This document shows positions 39,001 through 49,965 of a stretch of 64,000 nt of DNA, one piece after another. The notes under the pieces were generated by a model that was not told the DNA's origin, searched no databases, and saw only the letters and a program-made list of their open reading frames with translations. The position numbers were made by a program, and so were the translations under genes. Source of the DNA: Rotaria sordida (taxonomy: Eukaryota; Rotifera; Eurotatoria; Philodinida; Philodinidae); assembly GCA_905250125.1 (NCBI GenBank), contig CAJNOL010000038.1, positions 1 through 64,000 on the forward strand, in the 5' to 3' direction. Numbering within the stretch: the stretch's first letter is position 1; every line of letters starts with the position of its first letter.

Positions 39001-41569
39001 TTAAAAAAAAACCAATTTGAATCGACTAAAAAAAACTACAATTAATTGAAATCTATTTTTATTTCTTACGTTGAGTTTTGCATCTTGTGACTGATAATAA
39101 TCACGATATTCTCACCTACACGCAAGACCAAGTGTGCCATCAATTGCATTAAGTGACATGAGTATTACTGAAGTGAAACAGTGTTAACTATGACATTAAT
39201 AATTATAATCGATCTAGCTCTTTGAAATTGATCAGTGAGTATTTTACCCATGAAAAGTTATATTACTAATTGATAGTCTTCATGAGTTGGAATACTCACG
39301 AATACATCTTGATCTTTCGGTTTTTGACTTATCCCTCATGCTATTTTTTTCAAATATTAAAATTGTCCGATTTTAATCAACTCATCATTACTATGATAAA
39401 CTTTTTACAATGTTCTACTAAATGACTGAAATGATTGTGAAGTTCCATCATGTATAAATCTTTTTTTTTTAAAGAAATATACTTTGAATAGTACCATTCT
39501 AACGAAGGAACGTTCTCAACTGATCAATCGCTTTTGAGTTCTGACTCTGTACATAAAGTAGACTCCAGTGAGATATGAAAATAACTCAAAAGAATAAGTC
39601 CTCTTAGACCTTCTGCCCAGAGTTATAAGTATTTTACTAGAATTTTAACCTCTGACATGGTATATACCACCAAATCGAATATCGATATTTCGATCTGAGA
39701 TTTCGACTACAGATGGGTCTATTTGCCAATAGAATGTTTTGCAGATTTTAGCTCAAAAAGAATATTTTCTTTCCGAGATATTCAAGTGCCAAAAAATCAC
39801 TCATCTTCCACGGAATATGCTAGAATTTTCTGTTATTTGAAGCTTTAATATCTCGCGAAGGAAACTTTCTTTTGAGCAGAAAATTTTCAAAACATTCTAT
39901 CGACAAATAGATCTGCCTGTAGAAAAAAAATCTCAGACCAAAATATCGCTATTCGATTCGTTGATATATATTAAAATAATCGTGAAAATTTTAATCTGAA
40001 AAAAAAAGAAAAGAAAAGAAATCATTCTCTAACTTTATTTCATTATTAGTTAATCAACGTGAAAGTCCAATTTTATCTGAAGGAAGTGATTCAACAAATT
40101 ATTTAACAACTGTTAATATTGAACGTTATAATAATCGACCATTAACATCGACCCATCGATCAATAACAATCGATGGTAATAATCATCATCAAACATCAAG
40201 ATATCCACCAATGACAGGACAAGAAGAATATCAACGAAATAATTATACAAATTCTGTATCGAAATCAATTGATTCACAATTAAATTATCGTTCATCAAAA
40301 CCAAAACGTTCTGTTGAATGGGATGAAGAAAATATTCAACAGAATGAAGGTAAATTTAATTTAAAAACAAAAAAGAACTATTCTTTATAAAAGATAGATC
40401 TCATTCTATGTACTAATAAGCATATAAAAGAATAAATAAAACTTCTTTTTTTTTGCCCATAGAACTCTATAAATATGCATTAGTACCATATAGCGGTAAA
40501 GAAAAATCCTCAAGTTCTTTTTTTCTAAACACTCAATCACATACACATAGTATATCATAGTAGTTTATTATTATTATTATTTTTTTTTCTATTCGTCCGT
40601 CCTCTATCTGTAGTTACACATATTTAGTCGAATTTTTCACTATACACATTGCATATTTATTTTTCGTACTTTTTATATTTAGTGATGTCTTTTTTTTTCT
40701 CTATTTAGGATCACAACATCGAAGTAAATTGTTATTGTTAATTTTTATATATATTTCTTTTTCATATTAGATAATGGAAATTATGATAATCAACATCGTT
40801 TACAACGACATCAACATCCAACGGATGGAACAAATGATTATAATTCTCCATCATTACCACCACAATCATCATCTAATGTATATCAACAAAATTATGGTCT
40901 TAGTCGAAGTGCTGCATTACCTGAATCTCATCATCATTCACGTCGTTCGAATAGTTATACAATGTCAAATAGACAAATGAATAATGAGAATGATATACAT
41001 GAGGGTATGAAAAAAATAATTTTTGTTTTTATTAGATGATTTATTGTATTAATACAGATCGTCATCATGGTCGTCATCGTCAACAAAGTATTGAAACAAC
41101 TAGGTAAGATAAATAATTAGTATGATTAAGAATTTATTGTTTGTTTGTTTTTTTGTTCTTGATACAGTCCACGACGTCCTTATGCTCCATCATCTATTAC
41201 TGATATTCATTTAAATGATATAATTAAATTTTCTCGACCGGGTGGTAAAATTAGTAAAGGTGTTGTTAAATATATTGGTCCATTATCAGGCAAAAATGAT
41301 CAATATCTTGGCTTAGAATTAGAAGATGAAGGTAAAAAAATAAAGATGGAATATTGATTTTTTTTTTTTTACTTCTACAAAATAATATTTTTTTCGTTTA
41401 CAGAAAGTAAACATGATGGTATCTATCAAGGTGAACGTTTATTTCAATGGTAAGAAGAAAATAAAATAAAATTTTATTTAATTATATTTATTTTCTTTAT
41501 TTTAGTAAACCAAATAAAGGAGTATTTGTTGGTTTTAGCAAAGTGATTATGGCATGGAGTGGAAAATAA
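36071..41569 (+). CDS. Coiled-coil protein with C-terminal CAP-Gly domain
   Basis: Predicted microtubule- or EB-binding protein; CAP-Gly domains bind C-terminal EEY/F tails. Fifteen exons: 36071-36562, 37565-37723, 37827-38007, 38076-38197, 38261-38353, 38448-38518, 38574-38785, 40050-40349, 40463-40495, 40709-40723, 40771-41004, 41058-41103, 41168-41331, 41404-41449, 41506-41569 (2232 nt, 743 aa, all phases consistent). Ser-rich N-terminus; coiled coil ~170-400 (LQRELQEKELDIMHLNKEIH, VRTLTNDNDQLKQYLHQID); disordered His/Gln/Asn-rich linker; CAP-Gly ~665-735: KISKGVVKYIGPLSGKNDQY, LGLELEDEESKHDGIYQG, RLFQCKPNKGVFVGFSKV. The canonical GKNDG is KHDG here. No kinesin, dynactin or CLIP hallmarks, so I give no symbol. 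Exons 9 (33 nt) and 10 (15 nt) are phase-1 symmetric and may be alternatively spliced. The exon-3 donor (GTTCGT) is weak. Confidence 0.85.
36563..37564. other. First coding intron of the CAP-Gly gene
   Basis: 1002 bp, AT-rich, no exon or repeat structure that I can support apart from short duplications such as TTACTATATTG near 36670 and 36720. Confidence 0.5.
38786..40049. other. Long intron 7 of the CAP-Gly gene
   Basis: 1264 bp, carrying the foldback element at 39650-39972. Otherwise AT-rich without supported features. A short imperfect palindrome, TGATCAGTGAGTATT..GGAATACTCACGAA, lies at about 39230-39302. Confidence 0.5.
39650..39972. mobile_element. Foldback element, ~320 bp, in CAP-Gly gene intron
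   Basis: The left arm CCAAATCGAATATCGATATTT, followed by CG.TCTGAGATTT and CTATTTG.C.ATAGAATGTTTT, is mirrored by the right arm (AAAACATTCTATCGACAAATAG, AAATCTCAGACCAAAATATCG, CTATTCGATTCG). Non-coding, in intron 7 (38786-40049) between intact exons. Confidence 0.8.
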
Positions 41570-41997
41570 ATAATTCATTATAGACATGATAACATCACTA
41601 TATAGTTGCCTTTTTTTTTTATATGTACATATAGTTAAACAATCGATCTCTTCCTTTCATCAGCATTTTCTTTTTCGGATATGAATATCTCAAATAGTCT
41701 TATATACTCAATTTTGAATCACTGAAATGAAGAAGAAAAAAAACTTCCGTATCCATGAAAACTGATAGAAGTATTCTGAATACAAATATGTTTTGTTTTC
41801 TTGTGCCTTTTTTCTATACATTTTATTGTCAAAGTAGATAAAACTAATGTGAATTTTCTCGTGTTTTATCTCCCTTATTATAATCTCTTCGGTTTTTTTT
41901 TCTCTTTTTTTTTCTGAATCGTATTTTACGTAGAATGGATTGCTCAAAATATACAGTGACAATCTATATTTGTTTAAAGAAGAATTAAGTTATTATA
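41570..41997. other. Convergent 3' intergenic region
   Basis: About 430 bp between the stop of the CAP-Gly gene (+) and the stop of the SDR-like gene (-). It holds both 3' UTRs and is T-rich. The minus-strand open frame 41708-41962 is low-complexity and rejected. Confidence 0.6.
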
Positions 41998-43623
41998 TTA
42001 CCAATTACATATATGATAATCTTTTAGAAAACATCCATACGGAATATTAATATTAGTTTTTCCATCAGATAATTGTTTATAAGTATCAATAATTGGATCA
42101 AGAACACGTGCTGCAGCATCATCTTCATCAAATGGTGTTTGAAAATCTTGATCAATCATTGATTTTATTACTTGTTCTGATGAATTTTCATCTTTAATCA
42201 AACCTAGAAAATTAAAATAATCAAAATTTAATCTTTTTAAAAGAAAATTATTCTATATAAATGAACCTGTATCAACAGAAATCATATAGATATTTGATTT
42301 TAAATAATCTATAGCTGATGTACGTGTCATCATATTTAATGCAGCAAAAGCTGCATTTGTATGTGGATGTTGATCAGTTTTATTTGAATGAGAAAATGAA
42401 CTTTCCATAGTTGATACATTTATAATAAATTTAATACTATCAGGATTTGGATGTTTATTATCCATAAGTACTTTAAGTTTACTATTGAGAATAAATGGTG
42501 CTAAAGTATTTATAGTAAAAACTTCATTTATTTCAATTGTTGATAAATCATTAAGATGTGATAAACAAGAATTTGTTGAACGAAAATCAATCGATTGTTG
42601 ATTTACATCAAATGAAGTATTATTAATTATTAAAGATGTTTGTTTAGAACTATCATTAGAATTATTTGTATAAGGTAAATATAGTGGATATGATGATGAC
42701 GATGATGATGTTTGTTGAATTCGATTAGAAAATGGTATTAATCGTTCATAGAATTGTAGATTTCCATTTAAAATCTTTTGTTGATCATTAGATAAAAGAG
42801 AATAATTAATTAATCTTTCATGATTAAATAAATCTTGATAAAATTCTTTTGATTGTTGAATTGTTTGACAAACATTATTAATTAAAAAATCTAATCTATC
42901 ATATTTTTCAATTAACATTTTTGTAAATAATTCTACAAGTTGTGAATATCGAAAATCAATTTCATAAATATGTATACGATCTTTCCATTGTTCAAAATCT
43001 TGTTCTTTATTTAAACGATTTAAAAAATCTATTGAAAATCGACTTGTTGTTATAACAAAACAATTAGCACGTAATAATTTTAAAACAATTCGATAACCAA
43101 TTTTAATTCGACCATTAGTAACTAAAGCAATACAATTTGTAAGATCAGTTGTTTGTAAACGTTTTTCATAATTTAATTTTGCACATGATGGACAAAGTTG
43201 ATCATAAAAAAAATGTAATGTATGATATTTTTGTTTACATATATAACAAAATTTTAATTCAGTTAATTGTTGTATTATGTGATTGTCGTTATCTTCATTT
43301 TTTGTTTCAATTTGTTCAATAGTATCAGGTACAATAGTATGTTCTAATTGAAATTGTTGAAATTTTTTAGCTCGACGCAATCGAATTGTTTTTTGATCAA
43401 TTAATTTTATTTGACGATGATTATTTTGCTTTTTGTTTTTTTTTAAACCTTTTCCAATATGATATAAATTATGTATTATTGGTCTAATACTTTGATATTC
43501 ATCTGATTCAATTGATAAATATTCATTGTTTTTAGTAAATGTTGAAAGAACTTTTATACAAGTTGTTAAATCAGTAGATGAAATTGAAAGTGATGATGAT
43601 GATGACGGTTCATCTATGGACAT
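41998..43623 (-). CDS. Atypical short-chain dehydrogenase with N-terminal Cys4 module
   Basis: Rossmann-fold SDR-like protein; substrate unknown. Two exons, 43623-42267 and 42203-41998, join at phase 1 (1563 nt, 520 aa). Ser-rich and basic N-terminus, then a likely zinc module FCYICKQKYH..LCPSCAKLNYEKR (C126, C129, C144, C147), then DLTNCIALVTNGRIKIGYRI (nucleotide loop ~168-176), VITTSRF, IYEIDFRYSQLVELFTKML, and RLDFLINNVCQTIQQSKEFY with the SDR NNxC/NNAG-type element. Near the C-terminus are FIINVSTMESSF, HPHTNAAFAALNMMTRTSA, ISVDTG, and the second exon, DDAAARVLDPIIDTY and CFLKDYHICNW. I recall this as a distinct cysteine-module SDR family of fungi, protists and invertebrates. The usual YxxxK is not present in HTNAAFAALNMM, so activity is doubtful. 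Confidence 0.85.
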
Positions 43624-45178
43624 GACGAGATTTTTGCTTTAATATGAACTAAAATACATTAAGCTCTTTCTTTTTATTGTTATACAAACATTTGATGATG
43701 AAATTGGCTGATGCAAAAAGCAAAAAAACATATGAAATATTTATTTATCATAAACTTCTGTCGTAATTTCGCAATATAGTTACGTATAATGTATCAGTAA
43801 GAACAGAAAATATAATGTTTTACATAGAAATGACTCAGAATACTAATCGAAAACTGTAATCTCTTCCATTTCTCCAAATGAAAACGCAATTTTGTTAGAA
43901 AATAAATACATTGGAGATTTGCTTTAGGTTGGATCTTTCATAAATATACTTTTTCAGAAAAACTAACAAATCTTTTTTCGTTTTTTTGTCTATTCATGTA
44001 TTTTCGAATTCTCGAAGTAGATATATTGTAGTCGATTGCCCTCCTTTTTTTTTAATGTGAAAAAGGATATGAAATTACACTGCCTCGCAGAACCCATTTT
44101 TTTAATTAAACTTCTTTATACTTGTATAAAAAGGCACGTCTATAAATAGGTGATTATTTTTCTGGGTATTGAACTTGTAATCCTTTTCCTTGACATAAAA
44201 AGTAAGAATTTAAAAAAAAAAGAACTCTGTCAGGTACTGCACTTTGACATACTGTTTCAAATAAAAAAAAACCGATTTAAAATATAGAATAATGGTCTAC
44301 AGAGAATTTTGAATTATTAAATGAGCTATATTTGACTCTCGTTTGTTAAATATCTCACAACAACGTCATGTTTTAGAGTTGAATATTTTATATGATTTGA
44401 ATGTACCTGGCTCAAAGTTGATTTTTGAGGATTAAGGGAAGCTTAAAACGAGATTTAAATCTAATCTTTTATCTATGCAACAAATTTTTCTCTATAGAAG
44501 ATATCATGACAAATGATATTTGATATAGAATCATAAAATTTTAGTTCATTTCTATTCTTATGATTCTGTTTTTCATAAAATATATATTTAATGAAGTAAA
44601 ATGTACTTTATCAATGTCACATCGAATAATGATTGATCTATTACTTTTAATAATAATCCAAATATTAAAAGTTTTATAGATAATTGATAAATATAAGAAA
44701 GAAGATTACACAAAATATACTCGAGAGAAAAAACTCTGTTTAACAATGAAATGTTTATATTGATGCAGAATCAATTATAATCAAACCTACATAATATATC
44801 TAATTTATTCACATAAATCAGTTAAATTTACTTCTAAATTCTAAAAGAAGCATAGTAAAATAAAAAACATGACAGTTGAGAAGTTATGAATTGAATTAAG
44901 TATTAAATAGATCTTTGTTTATGCTGAACTTTTTTTTTTGGATGTAATGAAATAGAATCTAGTTCTAAATGAAATTATACAAGTATCCTGTCGAATTCTG
45001 TCAAATGACGTAACATGACTGACGTAACATTTGTTTTGATATCAATCGTCATTTGTTACTTGACTTTCATTCTGAAATCATATATAGTCATGTTTTAAAC
45101 AAATAATTGAAAGAACAAGATCTACTTTCTCGTTTTTTCTTTTGTTTGCATATTCTCTATCAAGTTTATTATACAAAT
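43624..45178. other. Intergenic region upstream of the SDR-like and secreted-protein genes
   Basis: Divergent promoter region, about 1.55 kb, AT-rich. I see no exon, RNA gene or clear repeat in it. Confidence 0.55.
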
Positions 45179-45592
45179 ATGTCGAGATATTTCATTATTA
45201 GTCTACTATTTATTACTAGTAACTCAATATTAAAATAATTTTCTATGTTTTAATTATTTCATTATTGTTTAGATATTAATTTTTCAATTGGTTCTTATAT
45301 TCGTATATGTAATCAAGGTATTTATTTAGCTAAATGTTATCTTGAATCACAATCATATACTTATGGACTTCAAAATTATAAATATGATACAGGATTATTT
45401 CCAATATATCAATGTTCAAAATTAGATATACCTTTTGATGCTGTTTGGAATTATCTTGAATGTAAAGCTCTTACATTTATTGCTATTTATAGTACAATTT
45501 TTATACAAGAATTTTCTTCAACAATATTTAATACTTGTTATACAATTACAGGAACTATATTAAATCCAACATGGTCAGAAATAAGATGTTAA
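45179..45592 (+). CDS. Small secreted cysteine-containing protein
   Basis: Two exons, 45179-45218 and 45273-45592, join at phase 1 to give 119 aa. The first exon encodes a short signal peptide (MSRYFIISLLFIT). The mature part is INFSIGSYIRICNQG, IYLAKCYLESQSYTYGL, LFPIYQCSKLDIPFDAVWNY, LECKALTFIAIYSTIF, then FNTCYTITGTILNPTWSEIRC. It has six cysteines after the signal peptide, a beta-rich look, and a terminal TxxGTxLNPxWSEIxC-type motif. I do not recognise a named family and give no function. The donor GTAACT and acceptor TTTAG are acceptable and the frame is open only with this join. The gene is complete, compact and flanked by a foldback element downstream. Confidence 0.7.
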
Positions 45593-45715
45593 TACAATGT
45601 TCTATATCTTTTGAATTTTACTTTTCTATCAATAAGAAAAAAAAAGAATATAAAAATAATGAAATATATATTTATCTTGAGAAATAATCAAACTTGTTAA
45701 ATGCATTTCTAAGTA

Positions 45716-46241
45716 AAAGTCTTTCCCCTTCACCTCATTCTTTTTGTATAGGACGCCTTTGGTCTCAAGTGAATGTTAGTTATAAGGCTAGTTCAAGTAC
45801 TTTATTGATGACAATTTGCTTCAGTGAACAATATACATCGTTCAATACAATTGAGCAATACTACAAATGAGTTGGTTGACAGAATATTGTCTTTTCTATA
45901 TCTACTAGCTGTTTTACTGGTTTAGGTCATTAAACTCTTTTCGTCGACGACTCGAAGCTTTTCCAAGAATGTGGTATAGACAATTATACAAAATACAGAT
46001 AAAACCTAGTAAAACATTCAGGAAATATCAAAAAACAAGAGATAACTCAGTCATGAAAGTATTCTATCAACCAACTCATGTGTACTATTGACTGATTGTA
46101 TTGAATGATATACATTCTTCATTGAAGTTGGCCCTAATCAATCATACACCATAGAAAAATACAGCATTTAAACCATTCTTATAACCAACATTCCCTTAAG
46201 ATCAAAGGAGTTTGATAAAAAGGAATGAGAGGAAAGACTTT
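45716..46241. mobile_element. Foldback / MITE-like element, ~526 bp
   Basis: Ends AAAGTCTTTCC at 45716 and GGAAAGACTTT ending at 46241, with inverted arms continuing (GAATGTTAGTTATAAGGC near 45773 against the complement of CTTATAACCAACATTCCC near 46170). Inside, AGTTGGTTGA..GAATA near 45868 pairs with TATTC..TCAACCAACT near 46060. Non-coding. Confidence 0.8.
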
Positions 46242-47270
46242 AGATGGCGGATGTAACAAGAAAATATGTGGCATAGATAATATTATTTTAATATTTTTAT
46301 TTTAATATAATTTATTAATGCATGGTTATGTTTTAGTTTTTTGTTGCATGCTTCATAAATACTTCCAAATTTGATTCAACATCTATCCAATATGCATTAT
46401 TATTAAATTATTGTTTATTTTAATTATCAGATACTCTTTTTTTTTTAAAGTTGAGAATGATCTTTCGAAGATCGAAAATATACTATCTTAAGAAAATTCA
46501 ATGATGCATAAACATATACTCTAAACTGTAAAATCGCTCATATCAATGTTTGAAATCGTACATATTCTTATATAAATTATTACACGAAAATTTATGTGAT
46601 TCGATTGTTACGATAGAAACGATTTAAGAAATCGTTGACTTTGTAATACTCGATAACTAGTGACATCTAATCAAATAAATTATTATGTTTTTCAATATAT
46701 GCCTACAATTAACGTAGCGACGTAGACATACTGTGTTATGTTTCGTTCATTGCTTAACCACTTGACCGAAAGACTAGGATAAATATGAATCATATATGTT
46801 ATTCGTTGTAGTTCTAATTCCAACGAGATAGATTGGTCGTTCTATTTTCCTGTCCATTAGGTCGCACAAAAAAACATAGAGAAAAATTAAAACAGCATTT
46901 TTCTTCTTTCCTTTTTTTTTTTCTTTTTTGCTAACTAGAAAAACAGCCTTTATTTTCAGTCTTATAAAAACCTTGAGTCAATACAAGGAAAAGAAAATAG
47001 CATACTAACTGTGAATAGTCGTTAATTCTCTGGAAAAAGATAAAATCTTTTTTTTTCTTTTACTCTCAATAGAACAGCATGTTCATTGACTGTTAAATTA
47101 CACTTTTTTTTTTTTCTCTATTTATTAATTCGTCTATATCATGCTGTGTATGTTTTTGTTTTGTGTTCTTATTTCTATTTAACAAAAAAATTTATTTTAT
47201 TTTTTTATTATTTCGTGTTCGGGTGAATATAGACGAATCAAACAAAATAAACAAAAAAAGAAAAACAACA
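46242..47270. other. Upstream region of the REPS-like gene
   Basis: AT-rich, with long T tracts at 46908-46930 and 47105-47117. The sequence before the chosen ATG (GAATATAGACGAATC near 47227) may be a splice acceptor ending a 5' UTR intron. No other feature supported. Confidence 0.45.
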
Positions 47271-48826
47271 ATGACGACCAGTGATGGCGTCACACTTCGT
47301 CATCCTTCAATACCAATTGTTGATGCTCATCCACGATTAGATATTGATACAATATCAATTCTTAGTTCACAATCTGATAGTGTTCAACATTTATCATCAT
47401 ATGTTGAATCAGATGATGAAGGTAAAGGTTTAGTTGGAAGTAATTCATCACGTTTACATGATGCAATAAATCAATCGTCATCATTAACATCAACAACATA
47501 TCAAAATCAACCAGCAGCATTTAAAAAAGATTGGACTATGTATTTAACTAAAACAAATAATGGTAACCATAATAAACATCGTTATAATAATAAAAATAAT
47601 AATAATCAAAGCTCAAGTGATACAAGTGAAAGTGATCATAATGAATCATCATCAAGTATATCGAATAATGATGATGAAAGTGAACAAGATATTGTTGATG
47701 ATCCATGGACTATAAATAATGTACAACGAGAATATTATACAAAACAATTTAAAGATATACAACCAGATATAACAAAAGTCATTTCTGGTAAATTAATTTT
47801 AAATAATAAAGAAAAGAAAAAAAATTTTGTTGGTCTTTCTCTCTCACTCTCTTTTCTTATTTAGGTAATATAGCGAAAGAATTTTTTGAACGTTCACGCT
47901 TACCAACAAGTGAATTATCACAAATATGGAATTTATCTGATGTTAATCATGATGGTGCATTATCACTTGCTGAATTTTGTACAGCTATGCATCTTGTTGT
48001 TTTACGTGTTAATGGTTTTGAATTACCCGATGAACTTCCATTACAATTACAACCATATACACCACTTATTGATTTATCTGATTCAACAACAATATTATCA
48101 CAAACAAATGAACAAACAGAAAATTGGGCAAATTTTAAAGATACAAAGAGTGATTTAAAAAATTCTATAACAACAAATATTGATGATAATACAACTTCAC
48201 CTAAACAATTTATGTATGGACCTCCATTAGCTGACAATAATCGTATTGTAGCACCAGTACCTGTTCGTCTTTCATCAACACCACCACCAATACCACCACC
48301 GATTGTTGTTCCAACAATAAAACCACCTCCACCACCACCACCACCTCGTGCACCTGGTCGTACAGCATCTGTTGATGTACCTCATCAACCTACATTACCT
48401 CCACGTACAAATATTAATGATACTCCTCAACGTAACATAATACAAACAACAACAAATAATATTCATAATAATAATAATAATAATAATTCATCATCATCAT
48501 CAACAACAACAACACCATATCTTTATAATCGTACACGTCCATCAATAGCATCAACACCACAACAATCGGATGCTAATTTTTTATTTGGACAAATACGAGA
48601 TTTACTTCAACCTGATCATTTACAAGAATTAGCATCAATTATATCAACACCATCAACAACAACAATTGAAAATCTTCATATAGCATTAAATCAAACAAAA
48701 ACTCGAAATTCAGTACTTAAAGCACAACTTAAACATTGGGAAGATCAGCTGACAGATTTAATTGATAAACGTATCTCATTAGAACTTCAATATAAATTAC
48801 AACAACAACAACAACAACAGCCATAA
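47271..48826 (+). CDS. REPS1: REPS-like EH-domain protein (RalBP1-associated)
   Basis: EH-domain endocytic adaptor; REPS1/2 bind RalBP1 and NPF-containing proteins at the plasma membrane. Two exons, 47271-47787 and 47865-48826 (1479 nt, 492 aa), joined at phase 1. Residues ~142-240 form one EH domain: DDPWTINNVQREYYTKQFKD, ISGGNIAKEFFERSRLPTSE, LSQIWNLSDVNHDGALSLAE with a complete EF-hand loop (D-N-D-A-E at ~197-209), and NGFELPDELPLQLQPYTP. Then a proline-rich segment (~310-345, SH3-type), an Asn/Ser/Thr-rich linker, and a C-terminal helix ~415-485 (IENLHIALNQTKTRNSVLKA, HWEDQLTDLIDKRISLELQY). Human REPS1 (~796 aa) has two EH domains; this matches the second plus the C-terminal coiled coil. 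The frame is open to 47163, but MTTSDG at 47271 follows an A-rich leader and is preferred. Confidence 0.88.
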
Positions 48827-49419
48827 CTCTTATTTTGTTATAATCGAGCTCTTTTTTTCTTCTTTTCGCGCCTATATAGATGTATAGAAAGAAAGTCTAT
48901 ATTTTTCTTTTTTCTTTTTTGGTTCGATTCAATCGGCAATTGTTTTTGTTCTTATTTTGCTCAATGTATTTCTTCATAGCCTTTTCTTTTTTGTCTGGAA
49001 ACAATAATTTTCTCTCTCTTTCGTTTTTTCTCGGTTTGTTGTTTTTTGATTCTTCTCAAGAGTTTATACTCATCTGTCAACATGTACACATTTATTATGA
49101 TATATATATATATAGATATAAATATATATTCTATGGTCCTTTTTTTTTTGTTTTTCTTTTATTCGAATTCATCGAATGATAAAAAACATAGATTTGAAAA
49201 TTTTCAATTTTAATATTTATAAAAAAAAAAAAAGATCTCAATTGCATATAATCAGATAGATAATGAAAGCAGAACATTAATGAAAAAGTTATAAAACTTT
49301 AGATTTAAATTCTTAATCAATAGATTGTGTTTTTTTTTGAATTTATTCTAGATTATTCAATTAACAGATTTCTGTCAAGTATTAATTCTATTATAGTGTT
49401 GTATGTAAAAACATAATCA

Positions 49420-49786
49420 CGAGAGGGCTATTCTAACTGATACCTATGGTTTGAGCCCATATTGTGCCTACAAGAGGGCGTTGGTGAGACGAGCAAAAGT
49501 CTTAAAAGTGTTCGTTCAGACATTTCACATAAATCGAGTTTACTTAAAAATTTAATATCTCGTTGAAGAATATTTTCTTTGGTTGAAACTTTTAGGATAT
49601 TCTTAGAGTCGTCAAATTTATCTATGAGCAAAATTTTAGGTCGAAAATTCAGTAAAATGTTCATAACTGAGCTCCAGAGTCTCATGGAGACGAACCATTT
49701 TAGGCTTTTCCTAATCTCACTGACACACCCTTATAGGTACAACATGTGCTTAAACGATAGACATCAGTTAGAGATAGTTCTCTCGT
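49420..49786. mobile_element. Foldback element, ~367 bp
   Basis: The left arm from CGAGAGGGCTATTCTAACTGA (49419-49440), through CCTATGGTTTGAGCCCATAT and GGTGAGAC, is mirrored by the right arm (GTCTCATGGAGACG..CTCACTGACACACCCTTATAGG..GATAGACATCAGTTAGAGATAG..CTCTCG). Adjacent to a larger palindrome. Confidence 0.75.
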
Positions 49787-49965
49787 TAGCAAATTATCTG
49801 ATCAATTCAATGAAATCCGAAACATTTTTTAAAAAACCTCATAAAAACTAAAGTATTTAATATTTATTCTTCTTATTGTAACTTTTAATTGTAGATGACG
49901 GCTAGCTCATAATAAACATTACAATATGTTTTTCTCTTTTCAGAACACTAGAAACTTTGTTTTAG

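Noticed and set aside
47163-47270. N-terminal extension of the REPS-like protein from 47163
   Set aside because: The extension is a T-rich hydrophobic run followed by AGACGAATC, which looks like a 5' UTR intron end; the ATG at 47271 follows an A-rich leader.
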